Both the position numbers and the translations under genes were made by a program. From JAWSVE01 sp033852115 (GTDB taxonomy: Bacteria; Pseudomonadota; Gammaproteobacteria; Pseudomonadales; Cellvibrionaceae): DNA of 64,000 nt. Position 1 is the stretch's first letter; the number at the start of each line of letters is the position of its first letter. This document shows, in pieces, positions 45,933 through 54,827 of this stretch. The DNA lies in contig JAWSVE010000003.1 of NCBI GenBank assembly GCA_033852115.1, positions 62,001 to 126,000 on the forward strand, in the 5' to 3' direction. The notes beneath the pieces are model-generated. The model made no database searches. It saw only the letters and a list, made by a program, of their open reading frames with translations, and was not told where the DNA came from.

Positions 45933-47906
45933 ATGACCAAACTCACGTTACCGTTTGGCAGTTGGCCTTCTCCAATTAGCGTGCAACAGGTTACCCAAGC
46001 GTCACCGCACATTACTGAGCCGCGTTGGGATAAATCATCAGCAACAGGCGTGCTATATTGGCTCGAGTCTCGACCAGCCGAACGCGGTCGCAATACCATC
46101 ATGACGGAGAGGACTGGTAGACCCAAAGTCGTTGTGCCAAGTCCCATTAATGTAAGAAGCACAGTTAACGAATATGGTGGTGGGCATTACTGTGTTCACA
46201 ACGGCGTTGTCTATTTTGTTGTCCACGATGACCAACAAATTTACCAAATTGATACCATCAATCAACCTGAAACGCCAAAGCAGATCACCTTCGCCACTCA
46301 TTGCCGGTTTGGGGATTTACATTTTGACTCAAAACGTAATCGTTTGATTGCTGTTCAAGAACAAGAAGCAATCGATGAACCAGGTCATGAACCTCTAGCC
46401 GCGATTGTTAGTATCAGCCTTACAACCGAGGACTTTGGCTCAGTCAGTGTACTAATTAAAGGCGCTGATTTTTATTCAAACCCAACGGTTTCACCAGACG
46501 GATCCCAAATAGCGTGGATAAGCTGGAACCACCCTAATATGCCTTGGGATGACACTCAGGCATGGATGGCACCCATAAATAATGCGGGTGCTGCTGAGTC
46601 GCCCCGTCTAGTCGCTGGCCAACAATCTGAATCCGTATGCCAACCAAAGTGGTCACCCAGCGGAAAACTATTTTTAATCAGTGATAGAACTAACTGGTGG
46701 AATTTATACCAAGTGTCTGGTGAAACGTTATCACCTGTTACCAATCTAGAGGCTGAGTTTGCTTATCCACCCTGGGTCTACGGCTTATCCAATTACGACT
46801 TTTTAAATGACGATACAATTATCGCTAGCTATACACAAAACGGACTCTGGCACCTGACAAAGATTGCGATTGGCAGCGGAAAAGTGACGCCCATTCAGAC
46901 AACTAGTACTGATATATCCGACCTGTGTACACACAATGGTCGCGCGATTTTTTGTGGCGGCAATAGCAAGAAAGGAAAGCAACTTCATTTCTATTCCGAA
47001 ACTGACGGCTGTCATACTCCTTTTCCAAGTACAGGGGCATTCTGTGAGAATTATTCAGAACCCGAACCCATACGTTTCTCCGTTAACAATCATCGCGAGG
47101 CATACGGCTTCTATTACAGCCCTTACTCTCAGAATTATGAGGGACCAACGAGCGAGCGACCTCCTCTCTTAGTGTTTTGTCACGGCGGGCCGACCTCAGC
47201 CGCAAGCAGCGCCCTCAATCTCAAAATTCAATTTTGGACCAGTAGAGGGTTCGCGGTTGCGGACGTCAATTATTCGGGTAGCACCGGATATGGCCGGGAA
47301 TACCGGCATCAACTCAATAGTGGCTGGGGGAAAACTGATGTAGAAGACATTATCGCTTGCGCGAACTACCTAGTCGCTCAAGGAAAGGCCGATAAGGAGC
47401 GCCTCGCGATAAGAGGCAGTAGCGCTGGCGGCTATAGTGTTTTAGCTGCATTAACATTCCACGATTGTTTTAAAGCAGGTGCCAGTTTATATGGAATAAG
47501 CAACTTGGAAACCCTGGCACACGATACCCATAAATTCGAAAGCCGCTACATGGAGTCTCTAGTCGGCCCCTACCCCCTGATGAAAACTCTGTACCAACAA
47601 CGTTCGCCCATTAACTATGTTAGTCAACTCAACTGCCCCGTTATATTTTTACAAGGGTTGAAAGACAAGGTGGTGCCACCTCAACAAGCGGAAACCATGG
47701 TCAATGCATTAGCAGAACAAGAAATACCACATGCCTACATCACATTTGAAGAAGAAGCCCATGGTTTTCGGCAAGCAAACAATATACATGCCGCGCTACT
47801 TGCCGAATTAAGTTTTTATCGTCAGGTTTTTGCGATACCTGGCGCAGAAGAAGGTGATACGCCTGTTACCGTAAAATTTTTGACATCAACACAGAGGGAT
47901 CAATAG
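45933..47906 (+). CDS. S9 prolyl oligopeptidase family peptidase
   Basis: 657 residues. An N-terminal seven-bladed propeller (to about 390, with WLESRP, SPDGSQIAWISW and WSPSGKLFLISDR strands) caps a C-terminal alpha/beta hydrolase domain. Catalytic Ser is in RGSSAGGY near 498, Asp in LQGLKDKVVP near 580 and His in EEAHGFR near 613. No signal peptide, so cytosolic. It is likely a dipeptidyl or acylaminoacyl peptidase. The next gene, greB, starts at the base after its stop, which suggests translational coupling. Confidence 0.9.
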   Translation: MTKLTLPFGSWPSPISVQQVTQASPHITEPRWDKSSATGVLYWLESRPAERGRNTIMTERTGRPKVVVPSPINVRSTVNEYGGGHYCVHNGVVYFVVHDDQQIYQIDTINQPETPKQITFATHCRFGDLHFDSKRNRLIAVQEQEAIDEPGHEPLAAIVSISLTTEDFGSVSVLIKGADFYSNPTVSPDGSQIAWISWNHPNMPWDDTQAWMAPINNAGAAESPRLVAGQQSESVCQPKWSPSGKLFLISDRTNWWNLYQVSGETLSPVTNLEAEFAYPPWVYGLSNYDFLNDDTIIASYTQNGLWHLTKIAIGSGKVTPIQTTSTDISDLCTHNGRAIFCGGNSKKGKQLHFYSETDGCHTPFPSTGAFCENYSEPEPIRFSVNNHREAYGFYYSPYSQNYEGPTSERPPLLVFCHGGPTSAASSALNLKIQFWTSRGFAVADVNYSGSTGYGREYRHQLNSGWGKTDVEDIIACANYLVAQGKADKERLAIRGSSAGGYSVLAALTFHDCFKAGASLYGISNLETLAHDTHKFESRYMESLVGPYPLMKTLYQQRSPINYVSQLNCPVIFLQGLKDKVVPPQQAETMVNALAEQEIPHAYITFEEEAHGFRQANNIHAALLAELSFYRQVFAIPGAEEGDTPVTVKFLTSTQRDQ

Positions 47907-48404
47907 ATGGGTCGATGGCGACCTCCTCAACAGCGGGGTTCAACTTATATTACTCGTGAAGGCGCTGAAGCACTTCAGGCAGAACTCACGCACCTCTGGA
48001 AAGTTGAGCGTCCACAAGTAACCAACGTTGTCCATGAAGCAGCTAAAAATGGCGATCGCTCAGAGAACGGCGACTACATCTACGGCAAACGACGTTTAGC
48101 AGAAATCGACCGGCGTGTACGTTATCTAGCTAAACGATTAGACGAGCTTACGATAGTGGATCAGCGCCCCAAAGACACCACTAAGGTGTTTTTCGGGGCT
48201 TGGGTTACGGTAGAAGATGATGCAGGCAATACTGTCCGTTACCAAATAGTCGGCCCAGATGAATTCGACCTAAGAAAAGGCAAGCTAAGCATGGACTCAC
48301 CCCTTGCACGCGCCCTACTCGGGAAACATCTAGACGACGAGTTTGAATTCCAATCCCCTCAAGGTCCTAAATTTTTAGTGATATGTGACATTGAATACCC
48401 ATAG
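47907..48404 (+). CDS. greB: Transcription elongation factor GreB
   Basis: 165 residues. The N-terminal coiled-coil finger carries the acidic tip of the Gre family (NGDRSENGDY, near 49-58), and ERPQVTNVVHEAAKNGDRSE precedes it. The C-terminal FKBP-like domain holds VTVEDDAGNTVRYQIVGPDE and SPLARALLGK. It promotes transcript cleavage in backtracked RNA polymerase. GreB rather than GreA is supported by the basic N-terminus (MGRWRPPQQRG) and the VRYLAKRLDELTIVD stretch. Confidence 0.94.
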   Translation: MGRWRPPQQRGSTYITREGAEALQAELTHLWKVERPQVTNVVHEAAKNGDRSENGDYIYGKRRLAEIDRRVRYLAKRLDELTIVDQRPKDTTKVFFGAWVTVEDDAGNTVRYQIVGPDEFDLRKGKLSMDSPLARALLGKHLDDEFEFQSPQGPKFLVICDIEYP

Positions 48405-48587
48405 TCTATCGTTCTAGCAACCCACATGTAATTCATTGAAAACTTACCACCTTATTGGGCACCCTCCTCTAAAAACTTGCCTATACTGAAAGTAATTGAC
48501 ACCAAAACGGCACCAGCTCCTGAGCGACCAAAAGGGCCAGGATATCGTTAGTGAGCAAGATTACGTTTACTCGTTAACATTGACGTA

Positions 48588-48612
48588 TTGGAGCTAAAAG
48601 CTCCAAGCTTTT
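48588..48612 (+). terminator. Probable intrinsic terminator
   Basis: 8-bp arms TTGGAGCT/AGCTCCAA (48588-48595, 48599-48606) with AAA loop, then GCTTTT. It lies 180 bases after greB and 35 before the next start, so it could end the peptidase-greB transcript or act in the leader of the GGDEF-EAL gene. Confidence 0.45.
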
Positions 48613-48646
48613 AATAATCTACCTTAACCAGTCTTCCATCATCTTT

Positions 48647-51157
48647 ATGCCAACAGCTATCAAAATGCAACGCTTCATCAGCTTGAAATGGAAGACTGCA
48701 TTTACACTCATACTCCTGTTAGGCATCCTAGTTGGCGCTTTGTCCTGGTATTTCTTGCAGCGCTTCCATCAACAATTTGACCGTGAAATATTTGAACAAC
48801 GTTCGTACCACGCTAGCCTTCTCAACCAAGTTATACACCGTTCCGGCGAATCCGCTCACAAAACGATTAGCGATGTGGTACTACAACGCTCGCAACCAAG
48901 GACAGCGGCTTCACCCACAGCGTTATTTAATAGCCTTGAAAATAATTTAGAACGCCAGTTTCCAGAATTAAATCGCCATTGGCTAATTGACCAGGCAGTC
49001 TTAGTTGATAGTGACAACAACCTTGTGTCGAAACGCTATTCCACTCGCAACAAAGATGCTCATATTGAGCAATGGTTGGCCGGCCTATCAGAAAAAGAAA
49101 AGTTAGGCACATTAGGAATGAGTTGCTCACAGAGCGGTTGCTTCCAGATATTTAACTTTCCAGTGTTCTACAGTAATTCACAAATTGGTAATGTTTTGAT
49201 GAAGCGCCCTCTACAAGCGCTATTGAATCAAGTCATCACCGAACCACCGGTGCATATTGGTGTAATACAACCAAACGTCGTCCAAGGCGATAAATATGAA
49301 CTAGAAAAAGCGTCGACACGACCCACTGTAGAGCAATGGAACGCAGATATATTCGGCACAGCTTTTGTCGATAAAGATTTAGCCGCCATCAGAAAAGCTG
49401 GGGAACTTTTTCCCCTCGAAACATTGATGGGGAAGGCCTTTGTAATCGACATAGACGGCACATTTTATTCTATTAGCGTTATGCCCGTTCGCGGCTTCAA
49501 CCCTAACCAAGCTCGCTACTTACTTATCACGGATGTGACAGCAAAAAGACACGAAATGCTAGCAACAATATACCAGGAAATACTGGTAATGACGGCTATT
49601 GCCAGTGTTTTCTTAATCTACTTACTCGCTCTGTCTTGGCGACAGTTTGAACGCATAAAACATCAACTCAAAATATTCCCGCTTATTGGCGAAAAGCAGT
49701 TTAAAGAAGCCCGAGATATCGTCTTACAACATCGAAATAAAACCCTGTATCGCGATGAAATAGACTCGCTCGATGACGTCGTCACCTCCCTAACGTATCA
49801 GCTTGAATCCCTAGAAAAGGCTGTCAGTTTACGTAATCGTGAGATGGAGCGCCTATCTCTTTTTGATTCATTCACTGGGCTAGCGAATCGAAACCTGTTT
49901 CAATACGAGCTGCAAAGCGACGTAATGACATTTGAAGCAAATGGCGGGATGGTCGCAGCGGTTATATTAGATCTTGATAAATTTAAACGCATAAACGACA
50001 CCATTGGCCATCAACAGGGCGACATGTTACTCGGAAAAGTGGGCGCTAGACTCAAGAATGCGACAAAAAGCCTTGGTCTTGTCGCGAGACTGGGAGGCGA
50101 TGAGTTCGGAATTATTTTACGAAGTGCGAAAGCCACTTCGCATATCGAATTACTTTCTCACAAAATACTAGAATTAATTCACAAACCCATTGATCTTGAT
50201 GGCCACAATGTCGTCATTAGTGGCAGCTTAGGAGTGGCGCTCGCCACACAGGGGCAAGACGCCGACGAGCTGATAAAAAATGCAGAAATAGCGATGTACA
50301 CCGCCAAAAACAGCGGCGGCAATGCTTACCGTATTTTTGACCCAGCGATGGCCACCGAAGCTCACGCAAATCTATCGCTAGAGACCGACATTCGTCGCGC
50401 CTTTAAAGATAAAGAATTTACCTTATTCCTGCAGCCAAAAGTGAACATGGATGCAGCAATCGAAGGTTTTGAGGCGCTGATTCGCTGGGACCACCCTGAC
50501 CGCGGGATGGTCCCACCTATAGAGTTCATTCCGGTGATGGAAAACCTCGGCTTAATCAGTGAACTCGACAACTTTGTTTTAGACGCAAGTTGTCGACAAT
50601 TGCACCTACTTCAGCGCCACTACCCGAACATTAGTATTGCGGTCAATATTTCCTCAACACACTTTACTGACAAGAACTTCATCGTTTTTCTCAAACAGTG
50701 CCTAGAAAAATACCCTATAGATCCTAGTTTGCTGGAGCTGGAAATCACGGAAACCTTGCTGATGGAAAATATGAGCACCGGCATGGAGGTCATTCAAGAA
50801 ATCAAAGAAATTGGTGTCAGCATCGCCATTGATGACTTTGGCACAGGATATTCATCTCTGAGTTATCTAAAAAAACTTCCAGTGGACACAATCAAAATCG
50901 ATCGCGAGTTCATAAAAGATATCCCAGACAGTGAAAGTGATATGCAGATTTCGTCGGTGATTATCTTTTTAGCCAAACAACTCGATTTCAAAGTGGTCGC
51001 CGAGGGAGTAGAAACCAAAGAACAGCTGGTATTTTTGAAAGCAAACCACTGTGACCTAGCACAAGGATTTTTATTCAGCAAGCCCGTGCCGGCTCACAAG
51101 GCCATTCTATTACTCGAAACTCAGCGGGGAAATTTGAAACAGCAAAATGTTAGCTAA
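48647..51157 (+). CDS. Membrane GGDEF-EAL protein
   Basis: 836 residues. Two membrane helices (about 13-33 and 305-328) bracket a periplasmic sensor domain of about 270 residues, followed by a HAMP-like linker and coiled coil. The GGDEF domain is intact (RLGGDEFGIIL near 481-491) but has no RxxD inhibitory site before it. The EAL domain is also intact (FEALIRW near 608, NISSTHF, LEITET, IDDFGTGYSSL, KIDREFI, EGVET). It could make and break c-di-GMP; dual activity is inferred from motifs. The start is uncertain between 48647 and 48665. Confidence 0.92.
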   Translation: MPTAIKMQRFISLKWKTAFTLILLLGILVGALSWYFLQRFHQQFDREIFEQRSYHASLLNQVIHRSGESAHKTISDVVLQRSQPRTAASPTALFNSLENNLERQFPELNRHWLIDQAVLVDSDNNLVSKRYSTRNKDAHIEQWLAGLSEKEKLGTLGMSCSQSGCFQIFNFPVFYSNSQIGNVLMKRPLQALLNQVITEPPVHIGVIQPNVVQGDKYELEKASTRPTVEQWNADIFGTAFVDKDLAAIRKAGELFPLETLMGKAFVIDIDGTFYSISVMPVRGFNPNQARYLLITDVTAKRHEMLATIYQEILVMTAIASVFLIYLLALSWRQFERIKHQLKIFPLIGEKQFKEARDIVLQHRNKTLYRDEIDSLDDVVTSLTYQLESLEKAVSLRNREMERLSLFDSFTGLANRNLFQYELQSDVMTFEANGGMVAAVILDLDKFKRINDTIGHQQGDMLLGKVGARLKNATKSLGLVARLGGDEFGIILRSAKATSHIELLSHKILELIHKPIDLDGHNVVISGSLGVALATQGQDADELIKNAEIAMYTAKNSGGNAYRIFDPAMATEAHANLSLETDIRRAFKDKEFTLFLQPKVNMDAAIEGFEALIRWDHPDRGMVPPIEFIPVMENLGLISELDNFVLDASCRQLHLLQRHYPNISIAVNISSTHFTDKNFIVFLKQCLEKYPIDPSLLELEITETLLMENMSTGMEVIQEIKEIGVSIAIDDFGTGYSSLSYLKKLPVDTIKIDREFIKDIPDSESDMQISSVIIFLAKQLDFKVVAEGVETKEQLVFLKANHCDLAQGFLFSKPVPAHKAILLLETQRGNLKQQNVS

Positions 51158-51172
51158 TATTTTTTAGCTAAC
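51149..51172. repeat. Inverted repeat across the GGDEF-EAL stop
   Basis: 9-bp arms (51149-51157 and 51164-51172) with loop TATTTT; the stop codon lies in the left arm. No downstream T-tract, so terminator activity is doubtful. Confidence 0.3.
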
Positions 51173-51315
51173 CGCGCTGTAGCCCTGAATAGAACCACTA
51201 CTTACTGCGCTTCCCCTGAACGACGATCAACGTAGTAACACCCCATTTGTAAAACAATCAGTGAGTCACATAGCCGCGATCGATACATCAGCTTTGTATG
51301 AAATGATCCTATTAG

Positions 51316-52506
51316 CTAGCGAATAACGTCAGCTATCGCGCCAGCGACATAGGGTATCACCGGTTTATTTAAACCGGCGACATTAATACGGCTTGAGCCA
51401 GCAATATAGATACTGTACTGGTCTTTTAAACGTTCAACTTGATCTGGTGTTATACCTAAGAATGAAAACATTCCGGATTGATGCCGAATAAAGTCAAAAC
51501 GATCATGCTGAACGTGTTCTTCAAGCGCATCACTTAAACCATTACGGAGTTGCTTCACGCGTTGCCGAACACTCGCCAGCTCACTCTGCCAATTTGCTGT
51601 GAGCTGATGATCGGACAACAATGTTTCGACGATACTCGCACCATGGGCTGGAGGCATTGAATAAATGCCGCGCACTATTTTATTCAAATGTGTCTGAACA
51701 GCATCAGCCTGCGATGCTGTTTTGGTCACAATACAGAGTGTACCGGCACGCTCTCGATAAATACTAAAATTTTTCGAGCAAGAACTGGCCACAACGAGCT
51801 CTGGCAGCCTATCAGCCATTAACCGCACGCCAAACGCATCTTCATTTAGGCCCCGACCAAAACCCTGGTAAGCCAAGTCAATAAAGACTAAAAAGCCTCG
51901 ACGGACCGCGATATCTGCCACCACCACCCACTGTTCATCTGTTAAATCTGCGCCAGACGGATTGTGACAACAACCATGGAGAAGGACGACATCGCCTGCT
52001 GGCACCTTTTCAAGTGCGGCAACCATATCTTCGAATAGTATCGAGTTGTTTTCTTGATCGTAGTACGGGTACGTGTTTAGCGTAAGACCCGCATCACCTA
52101 ACAAGGGTTGGTGGTTGGCCCAAGTAGGATCGCTTACCCAAACCACGGCTTCAGACGTACGTTTAATAAATTCCGCGGCGACGCGTAGCGCAGCACACCC
52201 TCCTGTTGTCTGAACCGTCGCCAAGCGCTTTTCAGTTAACGCAATGTGGGACGGGCCAAACATCAACTCACTCATCAATCGGTTATATTCTGAGGAGCCC
52301 GCTGAGCCGATATAGGCTTTCGTTGCCTGTGTTGTAATGAGTCGCTGCTCAGCCATTTTTACGGCGGAAAATATAGGCGTATTCCCTTCGTCATCTTTGT
52401 ACACACCCACACCCAGATCGACTTTATTGGGGTTTTCATCAGCCGCATAGGCTATGGATATCCCTAATAGCGGATCTGGCGCTAAGGGGCTGACATTCTC
52501 AAACAT
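51316..52506 (-). CDS. Aspartate/aromatic amino acid aminotransferase
   Basis: 396 residues, class I fold-type I aminotransferase. VDLGVGVYKDDEGNTP near 28 and YIGSAGSSEY near 65 are typical of the AspC/TyrB group. The PLP Lys is in SSCSKNFSIYRERAGT near 245, and HGCCHNPSGADLT near 175 carries the PLP-contacting Asn. The C-terminal RINVAGL segment has the substrate-carboxylate Arg. Aspartate versus tyrosine specificity (PhhC/TyrB type) cannot be fixed. The divergent Lrp-type gene is a probable regulator. Confidence 0.9.
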   Translation of the reverse strand: MFENVSPLAPDPLLGISIAYAADENPNKVDLGVGVYKDDEGNTPIFSAVKMAEQRLITTQATKAYIGSAGSSEYNRLMSELMFGPSHIALTEKRLATVQTTGGCAALRVAAEFIKRTSEAVVWVSDPTWANHQPLLGDAGLTLNTYPYYDQENNSILFEDMVAALEKVPAGDVVLLHGCCHNPSGADLTDEQWVVVADIAVRRGFLVFIDLAYQGFGRGLNEDAFGVRLMADRLPELVVASSCSKNFSIYRERAGTLCIVTKTASQADAVQTHLNKIVRGIYSMPPAHGASIVETLLSDHQLTANWQSELASVRQRVKQLRNGLSDALEEHVQHDRFDFIRHQSGMFSFLGITPDQVERLKDQYSIYIAGSSRINVAGLNKPVIPYVAGAIADVIR

Positions 52507-52715
52507 ACTCTAACTCCAAATTTGTCTTGCGTGAGATTGAACTCACAAAAGCTTGTAGGCTTTTTACACATTGTGCTGAACCAAAGGAAATACTCAATAA
52601 TTGCGCTTGAATGCACGTCCCGGGGTCACTAGAATCGTGATAGATTTCTTCATAAACAGGCATTTATAGGACAATTTGCCGCAAACCAGCCAACGACGAA
52701 GGATAACAATTAAGC

Positions 52716-53186
52716 ATGCCAGCTTCTATAGAGTTAGATGAGTTCGACCTAAAAATCTTACGCACATTACAAGAGAATGCCGATTATTCAATGGCTGATT
52801 TAGGAGCCAAAGTTGGCTTATCTCATACGCCCTGCTGGCGTCGCATCAAACGTCTAGAAGCTGAGGGGGTTATCCTTGGTAAAGTGACTCTGCTTAACCC
52901 TCAGGTACTGAACCTGGGCGTCACGGTACACGCCTACTTTACTATGAAACGACACGATGAAGAATCTCTTAACGCTTTCGAATCTGCCGTGGAAAATGTT
53001 GACGAAATAGTCGAGTGCTATTCTACGAGTGGCGAAAAGGATTACTTGCTAAAGATTGTTGTAGACAGTGTCGATCATTACGAGCGCTTTTTCAAACAGA
53101 AGCTTGTTCACTTACCCAATGTATCTAGTGTCAATTCAACTTTCGCGCTGAAACAGGTGAAATACACAACCCGATTACCGCTTTAA
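52716..53186 (+). CDS. Lrp/AsnC family transcriptional regulator
   Basis: 156 residues. An N-terminal winged helix-turn-helix (about 8-60, DEFDLKILRTLQENADYS and VGLSHTPCWRRIKRLEAEGVI) precedes the RAM domain with VECYSTSGEKDYLLKIVVDSV near 100-120. It senses amino acids and controls transport or metabolism genes. Divergent location from the aminotransferase (about 210 bases between) makes that gene a likely target. Its stop overlaps the stop of the convergent shikimate-kinase-like gene by four bases. Confidence 0.92.
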   Translation: MPASIELDEFDLKILRTLQENADYSMADLGAKVGLSHTPCWRRIKRLEAEGVILGKVTLLNPQVLNLGVTVHAYFTMKRHDEESLNAFESAVENVDEIVECYSTSGEKDYLLKIVVDSVDHYERFFKQKLVHLPNVSSVNSTFALKQVKYTTRLPL

Positions 53187-53689
53187 TTGAGCTTATCGAT
53201 AACTTCTCGCTCAATATCAGCCAATGTACCTTCAATTGACTCAGTAGAGCGCACAATAATATCGGCATAGCGCTCGTAAAGGGGGGCGCGCTCGTCATAA
53301 ACGTCCTTCAAAGACTGCCCCGATGGCCCGGCGATTCCCCTTTCCGCTAAACCCAGTTTTCGTTGTGCTAACACCGCATATTCAACGTGTATATAGAGAA
53401 CGGGGCCGAGTGTTTTAAGGTGAGAAATCGCTGCCTCACTGTAAACCGCACTACCCCCAGTGGCAATGACACAATTATCGAGATCGAGTGAAGTGATCAC
53501 ACGTTCTTCTAACTCGCGTAAATACTGATAACCTCGGTCCTCGACGATTTTCTGGAGGACGGTATTTGCCCGTTCTTGTATCAAGAGATCTGTGTCAACA
53601 AACGACTTGCCTAAGTGTTTCGCAAGCAACACGCCCAACGTACTTTTACCTGCGCCAGGCATACCGACCAAGCTGATACACGACATCAC
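53183..53689 (-). CDS. Shikimate-kinase-like P-loop kinase
   Basis: 168 residues. Walker A GMPGAGKST (8-16), the DTD motif (FVDTD near 32-36), RELEE near 59 with the shikimate-contacting Arg, and ERAPLYERYADI near 135 all follow shikimate kinase. Two differences stand out: the GGG that contacts shikimate reads GGS (IATGGSAVY near 76-84), and the lid's RPLL is replaced by an ERGIAGPSGQ segment. The usual aroK lies beside aroB, not here. I call it a likely paralogue rather than the main pathway enzyme, with modest certainty. Confidence 0.7.
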   Translation of the reverse strand: MMSCISLVGMPGAGKSTLGVLLAKHLGKSFVDTDLLIQERANTVLQKIVEDRGYQYLRELEERVITSLDLDNCVIATGGSAVYSEAAISHLKTLGPVLYIHVEYAVLAQRKLGLAERGIAGPSGQSLKDVYDERAPLYERYADIIVRSTESIEGTLADIEREVIDKLN

Positions 53690-54035
53690 AACACCTTTGT
53701 TATATTACGAAGACTTTACGTCAGCTATTTTACGCGATTTTTAAAGACGATTCTTAGCCGTAATAATCAATTTTTTGACCTTTTTGAGCGCCCTCTTCTT
53801 TACCTCATGAACCGCCGATTATGGACCATGATCTTACTCCTTGATCTGGCTTACACAGGAGCACTTCTGTGAAACAAGGTTTAAGCAACTAACGCCCAGA
53901 TCACTGTGAACTGCCGTTAAGCACCCTAGTGAGCCCTCCTATTCTGTCACGGAAGCTTTTTAATTATTTAACTAAAGTGAAATATAAACTGGATATCTTT
54001 CGCTGGCATATTCTACAGACCTAAGGCTGTTAATA
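53690..54035. other. Gene-free divergent intergenic region
   Basis: About 345 bases between the kinase-like gene and the phosphatase gene. Only a weak plus-strand frame that overlaps the kinase gene was seen, with no family resemblance. No RNA, repeat or strong promoter was recognised. Confidence 0.55.
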
Positions 54036-54815
54036 ATGCTTAAAGTGAATACCCTCTGGATCTCAGATGTGCATCTCGGAAACCGAGATTGTCACGCAGA
54101 CTCTCTCCTCGCTTTTTTAGATAAGATCGATTGCGATACCCTTTATCTTGTCGGCGACATTGTCGACATGCTAGCGCTCAAGCACCGCGTTTACTGGCCA
54201 AGTGAGCATACCGAAGTTATGCATAAGATTCATCGCATGGCGCAAAACGGTGTTCAAGTCATCTATATTCCAGGCAACCACGATATGCCTCTTAGGCATT
54301 ATGACGCGGGTCTCTTTCTTAACATTCAACTGCACAAAAACTTTGTACATGAAACCGCTAAGGGCGAAAAATATTTGTGCGTTCATGGTGACGAGTTTGA
54401 TCACGCTGTTTTATATCATGCGATGAATAGAATAATTGGCGAATACGCCTATGGGTTGATGTCATTCATGAACCGAAACTTTCGCAGGATTAGGAAATTT
54501 TGTGGTCTACCCTACTGGTCGCTAGCAAACTATCTTAAAGAAAACATATCTCAGGCACGAAACACAATCGAAGCATTCGAAGTGGCGGCTGCAGGTGAAG
54601 CTGAACAACGAGGCCTAGACGGCATTGTGTGTGGTCACATTCACAAGCCAGAACTACGCAAGATTGGGAAAGTCACCTATTGCAATGATGGAGATTGGAC
54701 AGAAAGCTGTAGTGCGCTAATAGAAAATCTATCCGGTGAAATGCAACTCCTATCTTGGAACGATATTCGGTTATTGATAGAAGAAAATGTAACCCCAATG
54801 GCGACTGCTGCATAG
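54036..54815 (+). CDS. LpxH-like metallophosphoesterase
   Basis: 259 residues with the five-motif dinuclear metal core: SDVHLGN (Asp11, His13), VGDIVD (Asp41), GNHD (81-83), VHGDEFD (His117) and CGHIHKP near 205. This is the UDP-2,3-diacylglucosamine diphosphatase family. Members include true LpxH of lipid A synthesis and the LpxH2-like branch; it is somewhat longer than E. coli LpxH, and the middle segment differs. It lies 12 bases before an OlsF-like acyltransferase gene, so the pair is likely one operon acting on lipids or lipid headgroups. Confidence 0.8.
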   Translation: MLKVNTLWISDVHLGNRDCHADSLLAFLDKIDCDTLYLVGDIVDMLALKHRVYWPSEHTEVMHKIHRMAQNGVQVIYIPGNHDMPLRHYDAGLFLNIQLHKNFVHETAKGEKYLCVHGDEFDHAVLYHAMNRIIGEYAYGLMSFMNRNFRRIRKFCGLPYWSLANYLKENISQARNTIEAFEVAAAGEAEQRGLDGIVCGHIHKPELRKIGKVTYCNDGDWTESCSALIENLSGEMQLLSWNDIRLLIEENVTPMATAA

Positions 54816-54827
54816 CCGAGGACACTT

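Noticed and set aside
53615..53872. An 85-codon frame ahead of the LpxH-like gene
   Set aside because: It begins antisense to the kinase-like gene and shows no recognisable family, signal peptide or ribosome site.
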